Shown: positions 1-7,500 of the stretch, piece after piece
How positions within the stretch are numbered: the first letter of the stretch is position 1
Layout of the letters: the number at the start of each line of letters is the position of its first letter
Origin: RGIG3009 sp045595445
Lineage (GTDB): Bacteria > Bacillota > Clostridia > Oscillospirales > Acutalibacteraceae
Length of the DNA: 10,962 nt
Assembly (NCBI GenBank): GCA_045595445.1
Contig: JAZOAK010000012.1
Location: 1 to 10,962 of the forward strand
Reading direction: 5' to 3'
The notes under the pieces: generated by a model
Database searches by the model: none
Told to the model about the DNA's origin: nothing
What the model saw: only the letters and a program-made list of their open reading frames with translations
Program-made: the position numbers and the translations under genes

Positions 1-249
1 GCACACACCCTGCAACCGCGCGAGCAACTCCGGATCCACCCGCTTGCCGTCGGGGCAATTGACAAGCAACCCCTGTGCCGCCTGTGCCTTTTGCGTGGTG
101 GTCGGCGCCAGCGTCGTAGTGGTAGTCGGTACGGTCGTAGTGGTGGTACCGGTCGTTTCGGCATCTTTGCCGCCCGTGCCGCCGCATCCCGTACATAACA
201 GTGCCGCGCACAATAATAAACTACCCAATCGTACTCCGTATTTTTTCAT
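1..249 (-). CDS. Putative lipoprotein with Thr-rich linker, 5' part only
   Basis: The visible part encodes the first 83 residues; the rest lies beyond the left edge. It begins MKKYGVRLGS, a basic n-region followed by a hydrophobic stretch (about residues 8-19) and the sequence LLCTGC, which fits a lipoprotein signal peptide with Cys22 as the lipidated residue. The -3 position is Cys rather than the usual Leu, so the lipobox is slightly irregular. Residues 23-53 are rich in Gly and then Thr (runs of Thr broken by Val, Pro and Leu), typical of a flexible linker that holds a domain away from the membrane. The folded domain starts near residue 60 (GLLVNCPDGKRVDPELLARL) and is cut off before it can be identified. 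A purine-rich stretch (GAGAAAGG) lies upstream of the ATG. The gene diverges from rpoB. The product is presumably anchored on the outer face of the cytoplasmic membrane; I cannot name its function. Confidence 0.8.
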   Translation of the reverse strand, partial: MKKYGVRLGSLLLCAALLCTGCGGTGGKDAETTGTTTTTVPTTTTTLAPTTTQKAQAAQGLLVNCPDGKRVDPELLARLQGVC

Positions 250-270
250 CAAAAACGCCGCCTTTCTCTA

Positions 271-440
271 TAAGGTGACAAGAGCAATCCGAACCTGTTT
301 TTAAGAGCGGATTTCCGGTCACTCGTCGTTAAAATACTCGCCAATACACAAAGTATTGGCTGTGTTTTGTGCCTTGATTGACCGAAAATCCGTCCTCTTA
401 AAAATCCCCGAGGCAGGTTCAAATCGCCCTTGACACCTTA
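271..440. repeat. 170-bp imperfect palindromic element (MITE- or ERIC-like)
   Basis: The two halves are imperfect reverse complements over their whole length. The outer arms pair TAAGGTG (271-277) with CACCTTA (434-440), and GAACCTG (291-297) with CAGGTTC (414-420). Further in, TTTTTAAGAG (298-307) pairs with CTCTTAAAAA (395-404), and CGGATTTCCGGTCA (308-321) with 379-392 at one mismatch. The centre is a perfect 8-bp hairpin, GCCAATAC (340-347) and GTATTGGC (353-360), around the loop ACAAA. The outermost 27 bases match at 22 positions. The right arm carries about 11 extra bases, mainly near 405-413. I see no reading frame and no clear target-site duplication. One end lies about 20 bases from the ATG of the lipoprotein gene, so the element occupies that gene's probable promoter region. 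A miniature inverted-repeat element or a structured intergenic repeat is the likeliest explanation. Confidence 0.8.
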
Positions 441-474
441 AAACAACCAACGGATCCAAGTGTTCCTTCTCTTC

Positions 475-509
475 TTTTTCGGTCAGATTGCTGTCACCTG
501 ACCGAAAAA
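475..509. repeat. Perfect 12-bp inverted repeat upstream of the rpoB promoter
   Basis: TTTTTCGGTCAG (475-486) and CTGACCGAAAAA (498-509) are exact reverse complements around an 11-base spacer. On either strand the T-run is 5' of the stem and the A-run is 3', so it does not have the 3' U-tract of an intrinsic terminator. Its core, TTTTCGGTCA, also occurs in the neighbouring 170-bp palindrome. It could be a protein-binding site, a cruciform-forming repeat, or a remnant of the same repeat family; sequence alone does not decide. Confidence 0.7.
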
Positions 510-569
510 ATCATACCTTTTTTGAAAAAACGTTAAAAAGTTATAAAAAAATCTGCCAATTCTCAAAAA
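505..569. promoter_or_regulatory. Phased A-tracts / UP-element-like region of the rpoB promoter
   Basis: Runs of five to seven A on the plus strand lie at 505-510, 525-530, 535-539, 545-551 and 565-569. Their centres are separated by roughly one or two helical turns (20, 9.5, 11 and 19 bases). In-phase A-tracts are known to bend DNA, and AT-rich sequence just upstream of a -35 box can bind the C-terminal domains of the RNA polymerase alpha subunit. The region directly precedes the strong rpoB promoter. The boosting role is inferred. Confidence 0.55.
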
Positions 570-573
570 CGCA

Positions 574-602
574 TTGACAACGGCAGTTTTTTCCTGTATT
601 AT
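574..602 (+). promoter_or_regulatory. Sigma-A promoter of rpoB-rpoC
   Basis: TTGACA (574-579) is a perfect -35 box, followed by a 17-base spacer and TATTAT (597-602) as the -10 box. Transcription would begin near 609, inside the 8-base palindrome AGTATACT (603-610), giving a leader of about 170 bases before rpoB. A second candidate -10, TATAGT at 600-605, would give a poor 20-base spacer. This is the only convincing promoter in the 530-base gap and explains how rpoB is transcribed without an upstream ribosomal-protein gene. Confidence 0.8.
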
Positions 603-608
603 AGTATA

Positions 609-779
609 CTGCATTATCGTAGGGAAGTATGCGAATACCGTAACTTAGTGTACCACAATCGGTCGAAAAATGCAAGGTTTTTTTACGGTTTTCTCTCGCC
701 CGACGATATTGAAGCGGAGTAATCCGTCACCCGAAAACGGGTGGCAAGGCAAACTATAGAACAGGAGTGATGGAAGCCG
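609..779 (+). promoter_or_regulatory. Long 5' leader of rpoB with two small hairpins and the ribosome-binding site
   Basis: The predicted untranslated leader of about 170 bases contains no convincing gene. CGGA-GTAA-TCCG (715-726) forms a short hairpin with a GNRA-type loop. Next to it CACCCG (728-733) pairs with CGGGTG (738-743) around AAAA, and the stem can be extended to 726-745; the two hairpins share base 726, so their extended forms compete. Neither is followed by a U-run, so they are not obvious attenuators. AGGAG (763-767) is the best ribosome-binding match, 12 bases before the rpoB ATG, which is on the long side. I recognise no known riboswitch or ribosomal-protein binding motif here. 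Confidence 0.45.
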
Positions 780-3700
780 ATGGTTAATATCAAACCGGTC
801 CAGCTGGGCAAGACAACCCGTATGAGCTTTTCCAAGATCAACGAAGTGTTGGATATGCCGAATCTCATCGAGATTCAAAAGAACTCGTACCAGTGGTTTT
901 TGGAGGAAGGTCTGAAAGACGTTTTCAATGATACCACGACCATCACGGATTACACGGGTAATCTGTCGTTGGAGTTTTTGGACTACCGGCTGAGCGATAC
1001 ACCGAAATACACGGTTGAGGAATGCAAGGAGCGCGACGTCACCTATGCAGCCCCTTTATACGTGCGCGCGCGTCTTATCAATAAAGAAACCGGCGAGATC
1101 AAGGAGTCCGAGGTGTTTATGGGCGATTTCCCGCTCATGACCGAAAGCGGCACCTTTGTGATCAACGGTGCGGAGCGCGTTATCGTATCGCAGCTCGTGC
1201 GTTCGCCCGGTGTGTACTACGGTATGTCGTACGACAGCACCGGTAAGAAGTTGTTCTCCTCCACCGTCATTCCGAACCGCGGTGCCTGGCTGGAATACGA
1301 GACCGATTCTTCCGACGTGTTCTCTGTCCGTATCGACAAAAACCGTAAACTCCCCATCACGACGTTTGTGCGTGCCTTGGGACTCGGCTCGGATGCGGAA
1401 CTTCTGGATTTCTTCGGTGAGGACGAGCGTATCCTCGCCACCATGGAAAAGGATAGCACCAAGAACACCGAAGAGGCCCTCTTAGAGGTCTATCGCAAAT
1501 TGCGTCCCGGCGAGCCGCTCACATTGGAAAACTCCCAACAGCATTTGGAAAACTTGTTCTTTGATCCCCGCCGGTACGATCTGTCCCGCGTGGGCCGCTA
1601 TAAATACAATAAAAAGCTTGGCATCTCCAACCGCCTTGCCGGTTGCCGTTTGAGCCGTCCGATCGTCAATCCCGCTACGGGTGAAATTCTGGCTGAAGCG
1701 GGCGAATTGATCCGTCGCGAGCGCGCAATGGAAATCGAAAACGCCGGTGTTTGCGTCGCGTACGTCGACGTGGACGATCACGGCGAGCACGCGGAAGTCA
1801 AGATCATCTCCAACGGCATGGTGGATCTCTCGTTGTTTGTCAGCGAGACGGTTTACGACGCCGTGGAGAAGGTCGTCAACGAGCGTGTCCGTTTCTCCGT
1901 TTTGCAAGAGATTTTGGAAAGCACCGAAGGCGACGAGGCGTTGATCGAAGCTCTGCTCGCACGTGCTGCTGAACTGGTTCCGAACCACATCATTGTAGAT
2001 GATATTTTAGCATCTATCAACTACGTCAACTGCCTCGGTCACGACATCGGCACCACCGATGACATCGACCACCTGGGCAACCGCCGTATCCGTTCGGTTG
2101 GTGAACTATTGCAGAACCAGTTCCGCATCGGTTTCTCCCGCATGGAGCGCGTCATTCGTGAGCGTATGACCTTGCAAGCACAGGATATGGATACCGTCAC
2201 CCCGCAAGCGCTTATCAACATCCGTCCTGTCGTGGCAGCGATTAAGGAATTTTTCGGTTCTTCCCCGCTGTCCCAGTTCATGGATCAAAACAACCCGCTC
2301 GCAGAGCTGACCCACAAGCGTCGTCTGTCAGCGCTGGGTCCCGGCGGTCTGTCGCGTGACCGCGCCGGCTTTGAAGTGCGTGACGTACATTACAGCCATT
2401 ACGGCCGTATGTGCCCGATCGAGACTCCCGAAGGTCCCAACATCGGTCTGATTTCGTATCTCGCAACCTTCGCCCGCATCAACCAGTACGGCTTTGTTGA
2501 AGCGCCGTTCCGTCGCGTGGATAAAGAGACCGGCATCGTCACCGACGAAGTGGTGTATATGCCCGCCGATATGGAAGACGATTACATCGTTGCCCAAGCG
2601 AACGAGCCGTTAGATGAAAACGGCCGTTTTGCCCGCAGCCGTGTCAACGCACGTCTGCGCAGCGAATTTGTCGAGATCGAAAGCGATAAGATCGACTATA
2701 TGGACGTTTCGCCCAAAATGGTCGTTTCAGTTGCTACTGCGATGATCCCGTTCCTTGAAAACGATGACGCCAACCGTGCGTTGATGGGCTCCAACATGCA
2801 GCGTCAGGCTGTGCCGCTGCTCAAGACCGAGTCCCCCATCGTCGGTACCGGTATGGAATACAAAGCCGGTTTTGACTCGGGTGCCTGCGTACTGGCAAAA
2901 CCCGCCGGTACCGTCACGGACGTTTCGGCTGATCGCGTACTGGTTCGCCGCGACGACAACGGCTCGATCGATACGTATCAACTCATCAAATTCGCCCGTT
3001 CCAACCAGGGCACCTGCATCAACCAGCGCCCGGTTGTCGAACCCGGTCAACATCTGGATGAACACGATGTCATTGCCGATGGTCCCGCCACCTGCAACGG
3101 TGAGATCGCGCTCGGTAAGAACGCACTCATCGGCTTCATGACCTGGGAAGGTTACAACTACGAGGACGCCGTTCTCATCAACGAAAAAGTGGTGCGTGAG
3201 GACGTCTTCACCTCCATTCACGTCGAAGAATACGAGATCGAATCCCGTGAAACCAAACTCGGGCCGGAGGAGATCACGCGCGACATCCCCAACGTGGGTG
3301 ACGATGCGCTGAAAGATCTGGATGAGCGTGGTATCATTCGCATCGGTGCGGAAGTGCGCTCCGGTGATATTTTGGTCGGTAAAGTTACCCCGAAGGGTGA
3401 AACCGAACTGACCGCCGAGGAACGCCTGCTGCGCGCCATCTTCGGTGAAAAAGCGCGCGAGGTTCGCGATACCTCCTTGCGCGTCCCGCACGGTGAATAC
3501 GGCATCATCGTAGACGTTAAGGTGTTTACCCGTGAAAACTGCGATGAACTCAGCCCCGGTGTCAACATGGTGGTTCGCTGCTACATCGCTCAAAAACGCA
3601 AGATCAGCGTCGGCGATAAAATGGCCGGTCGTCATGGTAACAAAGGTGTTGTTTCCCGCATTCTTCCCAGCGAAGATATGCCTTTCTTGCCGGACGGTAC

Positions 3701-4508
3701 ACCGCTGGATATCGTTTTGAATCCTTTGGGCGTTCCCTCCCGTATGAATATCGGTCAGGTGCTCGAAGTGCATCTAGGTTATGCCGCAGCGGCGCTCGGC
3801 TTCAAGGTCATGACACCTGTCTTCGACGGCGCTCACGAAAACGATATTCAAGAGCTGCTTGAACAAGCAGGTAAGAACCCGAACGGCAAAACCATCCTGT
3901 ACGATGGCCGTACCGGTGAACAGTTCGACAACCCTGTCACCGTCGGTTATATGTACTATCTTAAACTGCATCACTTGGTCGACGATAAGATCCATGCTCG
4001 TTCAACCGGTCCGTACTCGCTGGTAACGCAGCAGCCTCTCGGCGGTAAAGCCCAGTTCGGCGGTCAGCGTTTCGGTGAAATGGAAGTGTGGGCACTGGAA
4101 GCTTACGGTGCCGCATACACCTTGCAGGAAATCTTGACCGTTAAGTCCGACGACGTTGTGGGTCGTGTCAAAACCTACGAAGCCATCGTCAAAGGTCAGA
4201 ACGTACCGCAATCCGGTGTTCCGGAGTCCTTCAAAGTCTTGGTCAAGGAGCTGCAATCGCTTGGTCTGGATATTAAGGTTCTGGATCGTGACAAACAGGA
4301 GATTGACTTAAAACAAACCTTTGAAGAAGATGAAGAACTGAATGTTGTCACCGTTGATCCGGTGGACGACGAGGCATTCAGCACGGTGGCCAACGAGAAT
4401 GAACTCGACGGCTACGCTGTGGAAGAGCCGGAAGTTGATGACTTCTTCGGTGAAGAACTGTTCGGTTCGGACGAGGATTCGTACTCGGACGATTCCGACG
4501 AAATGTAA
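780..4508 (+). CDS. rpoB: DNA-directed RNA polymerase subunit beta
   Basis: This is the beta subunit of RNA polymerase, which with beta' forms the catalytic cleft that copies DNA into RNA in the cytoplasm. The 1242 residues are typical of Firmicutes and lack the large E. coli insertions. The N-terminus MVNIKPVQLGKTTRMSF fits the family and supports the ATG at 780. The rifampicin-binding cluster spans about residues 491-523 and keeps Q499, D502, H512, S517 and L519 (E. coli Q513, D516, H526, S531, L533), with Pro at 496 where E. coli has Gln510. NYEDAV at 793-798 and GDKMAGRHGNKG at 945-956 supply active-centre residues, including Lys947 and Lys955 (E. coli 1065 and 1073). LGGKAQFGGQRFGE (1087-1100) belongs to the C-terminal region that joins beta'. 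Residues 1181-1242 are an acidic tail with 26 Asp/Glu and no Lys/Arg. rpoC follows after 18 bases. No rplL precedes the gene. Confidence 0.99.
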   Translation: MVNIKPVQLGKTTRMSFSKINEVLDMPNLIEIQKNSYQWFLEEGLKDVFNDTTTITDYTGNLSLEFLDYRLSDTPKYTVEECKERDVTYAAPLYVRARLINKETGEIKESEVFMGDFPLMTESGTFVINGAERVIVSQLVRSPGVYYGMSYDSTGKKLFSSTVIPNRGAWLEYETDSSDVFSVRIDKNRKLPITTFVRALGLGSDAELLDFFGEDERILATMEKDSTKNTEEALLEVYRKLRPGEPLTLENSQQHLENLFFDPRRYDLSRVGRYKYNKKLGISNRLAGCRLSRPIVNPATGEILAEAGELIRRERAMEIENAGVCVAYVDVDDHGEHAEVKIISNGMVDLSLFVSETVYDAVEKVVNERVRFSVLQEILESTEGDEALIEALLARAAELVPNHIIVDDILASINYVNCLGHDIGTTDDIDHLGNRRIRSVGELLQNQFRIGFSRMERVIRERMTLQAQDMDTVTPQALINIRPVVAAIKEFFGSSPLSQFMDQNNPLAELTHKRRLSALGPGGLSRDRAGFEVRDVHYSHYGRMCPIETPEGPNIGLISYLATFARINQYGFVEAPFRRVDKETGIVTDEVVYMPADMEDDYIVAQANEPLDENGRFARSRVNARLRSEFVEIESDKIDYMDVSPKMVVSVATAMIPFLENDDANRALMGSNMQRQAVPLLKTESPIVGTGMEYKAGFDSGACVLAKPAGTVTDVSADRVLVRRDDNGSIDTYQLIKFARSNQGTCINQRPVVEPGQHLDEHDVIADGPATCNGEIALGKNALIGFMTWEGYNYEDAVLINEKVVREDVFTSIHVEEYEIESRETKLGPEEITRDIPNVGDDALKDLDERGIIRIGAEVRSGDILVGKVTPKGETELTAEERLLRAIFGEKAREVRDTSLRVPHGEYGIIVDVKVFTRENCDELSPGVNMVVRCYIAQKRKISVGDKMAGRHGNKGVVSRILPSEDMPFLPDGTPLDIVLNPLGVPSRMNIGQVLEVHLGYAAAALGFKVMTPVFDGAHENDIQELLEQAGKNPNGKTILYDGRTGEQFDNPVTVGYMYYLKLHHLVDDKIHARSTGPYSLVTQQPLGGKAQFGGQRFGEMEVWALEAYGAAYTLQEILTVKSDDVVGRVKTYEAIVKGQNVPQSGVPESFKVLVKELQSLGLDIKVLDRDKQEIDLKQTFEEDEELNVVTVDPVDDEAFSTVANENELDGYAVEEPEVDDFFGEELFGSDEDSYSDDSDEM

Positions 4509-4526
4509 GGAAGGGGGCAAATCATC

Positions 4527-7500
4527 ATGGCTGAATTTAACGTATTTGATTCCATTAAGATTGGTCTTGCTTCCCCTGATCAGATCCGCGGTTGGTCGTA
4601 CGGCGAAGTGAAAAAGCCGGAGACCATCAACTACCGTACCTTAAAGCCGGAGCGCGACGGTTTGTTCTGTGAGCGCATTTTCGGGCCTACCAAGGACTGG
4701 GAATGTCATTGCGGCAAATACAAACGCATCCGCTATAAAGGTAAGATCTGCGATCGCTGCGGCGTGGAAGTGACCCGCGCCAAAGTGCGCCGTGAGCGCA
4801 TGGGCCACATTGAGCTCGCCGCTCCGGTATCGCACATCTGGTATTTTAAGGGCATCCCCTCCCGCATCGGTCTGCTCTTGGATATCTCCCCGCGTTTGTT
4901 GGAGCAGGTGTTGTACTTTGCTTCCTACATCGTGGTTGATCCCGGTCCGACGCCGTTGCAGGAGAAGCAGGTGCTCAACGAGAAAGACTATCGCGATATG
5001 CGCGAGAAATACGAGGATGATTTCGATGCCGGCATGGGCGCGGAATACATCAAAAAGCTGCTTGCTGCCATTGATCTGGAAAAGCTGTCCGAGGAACTCA
5101 AAGAAGAACTCGAAGGCGCTACCGGTCAAAAGCGTGCGCGTTTGCTCAAACGTTTGGAAGTGGTCGAATCCTTCCGCCTGTCGGGCAACCGTCCCGAGTG
5201 GATGATTCTCGACGTCGTTCCGGTCATTCCGCCGGATATTCGTCCGATGGTTCAGTTGGACGGCGGTCGTTTTGCCACCTCGGACTTGAACGATCTGTAT
5301 CGCCGCGTTATCAACCGTAACAACCGTTTGAAGAGATTGTTGGAACTCGGCGCACCGGATATCATTGTCCGCAACGAGAAGCGTATGCTTCAAGAAGCGG
5401 TGGACGCCTTGATCGACAATGGCCGTCGCGGCCGTCCGGTCACCGGTCCGAACAACCGCTCGCTCAAATCCTTGTCCGATATGCTCAAAGGTAAGCAAGG
5501 TCGTTTCCGTCAGAACTTACTCGGTAAGCGTGTTGACTACTCCGGTCGTTCGGTTATCGTCGTCGGTCCGGAACTGAAAATGTATCAATGCGGTCTGCCG
5601 AAGGAAATGGCATTGGAACTGTTTAAGCCCTTTGTTATGAAACGCTTGGTGGAAACCGGTGCCGCCGGCAACATCAAGACTGCCCGTAAGATGGTCGATC
5701 GCGTTCGTCCTGAGGTGTGGGATGCACTGGAAATCGTCATTAAAGATCATCCGGTCATGCTCAACCGTGCACCGACGTTGCACCGCTTGGGTATCCAGGC
5801 ATTTGAGCCGGTACTGGTCGAGGGTCGCGCCATCAAACTGCACCCGCTCGCTTGTACCGCCTTTAACGCGGACTTCGACGGTGACCAAATGGCCGTGCAC
5901 GTACCGCTTTCCGCTGAAGCGCAGGCAGAAGCCCGCTTCTTGATGCTGGCAGCCGGCAACCTCTTGAAGCCGTCGGACGGACGCCCTGTCACCGTTCCCA
6001 CGCAGGATATGGTTCTCGGTTCCTACTATCTGACCATCGAGAAACCCGGCGAATTTGGCGAAGGCAAAATCTTCCGCGACGAGAACGAAGCGTTGATGGC
6101 GTATGCCGATCAGGTCGTCGGTCTGCACGCGAAGATCAAGGTGCGCCGTACGATGGAAATCGACGGCGTCAAGCAATCCCGCTTGGTGGAAACCACCGTT
6201 GGTCGCATCATCTTCAACCAACCCATTCCGCAGGATCTCGGTTTGGTGGAACGCAAAACCGCTGACGATATGTTCCTCTACGAGATCAACTACAAAGTCG
6301 GCAAAAAACAACTGTCTCAGATCATTGACAAGTGCATTAAAGTTCACGGTCCCGCCCGCACCTCCGAGGTGCTCGACGCCGTGAAAGCACAGGGTTATAA
6401 GTATTCTACCCGCGGTGCCTTAACCGTTGCCGTCGTGGATGCGTCCATCCCGCCGGAGAAGAAAGATCTTATCACGGAAGCAGAGCAGACGGTCGAACAG
6501 ATCACCGATTTGTATAATCAAGGTCTCCTTTCCGACGAAGAACGGTATAAGAAGGTCATCGACACCTGGAACGATACCACCGACAAGGTTACCAAAGCGC
6601 TGAACAACAACATGGATGAGTTCAACCCCATCTACATGATGTCGGATTCCGGCGCCCGTGGTTCTATCGCCCAGATCCGTCAGCTTGCCGGTATGCGTGG
6701 TCTTATCGCGAACACCTCCGGTCGTACGATCGAGGTTCCGATTCGTGCCAACTACCGTGAAGGCCTGAACATTTTGGAATACTTCATTTCGTCGCGTGGT
6801 GCGCGTAAAGGCTTGGCCGATACCGCTCTGCGTACGGCGGACTCGGGTTACCTGACCCGCCGTCTGGTCGACGTTTCCCAAGACGTCATCATCCGCGAGG
6901 ACGATTGCGGTACCCACGAGGGTATTGAAGTCTACGATATCAAGGACGGCAAGGAAATGATCGAACCGCTCACCGAGCGTTTGGTCGGCCGCTTCCTCGC
7001 CGAGGATTTCGTCGACCCCGCAACCGGTGAAGTGGTCATCAGCCGCGATCACATGATGAACGATGCCGATGCCAAGTTGCTCGTAGGCACCTATGGTGTG
7101 GAACGCATCAAGATCCGCTCGGTATTGACTTGCCAGGCGAAACACGGTGTCTGCGCTAAATGCTACGGCTCGAACCTGGCTACCGTTGATCCCGTTACCG
7201 TCGGTGAAGCTGTCGGTATCATCGCTGCACAGTCCATCGGTGAACCGGGTACACAGCTTACGATGCGTACCTTCCATACCGGTGGCGTCGCGTCCGCTGA
7301 AGATATCACGCAGGGTCTTCCCCGCGTTGAAGAACTGTTTGAGGGCCGTAAACCGAAGTCGCTCGCGATCATTTCCGAAATCGACGGTGTTGTCCGTCTG
7401 GGCGAGGAAAAGAAAAAACGCGTGGTATACGTCACTTCGCAGGATGCCGAAAATCCCGACGAACGCAGTTATGCTATTTCGTTCGGTTCCCGCATCCGTG

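Noticed and set aside
44..304. Plus-strand frame with a Val-rich run
   Set aside because: The Val run is the antisense of the lipoprotein's Thr-rich linker; the minus-strand reading has a signal peptide and a purine-rich upstream site.
726..745. Possible riboswitch or attenuator in the rpoB leader
   Set aside because: The hairpin lacks a following U-run and no known riboswitch consensus is visible, so I list it only as leader structure.
770..787. Five-codon minigene (MEADG) overlapping the rpoB start
   Set aside because: The ATG at 770 is only two bases from the AGGAG, too close for good initiation, and such short frames arise easily by chance.
645..878. Minus-strand 77-codon frame across the rpoB leader and start
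   Set aside because: It has no supporting ribosome-binding site or recognisable domain and overlaps the rpoB promoter leader and N-terminus.
2727..3773. 348-codon open frame antisense to rpoB
   Set aside because: It lies wholly inside rpoB, shows no recognisable domain, and is explained by the strong codon bias of rpoB leaving few antisense stops.
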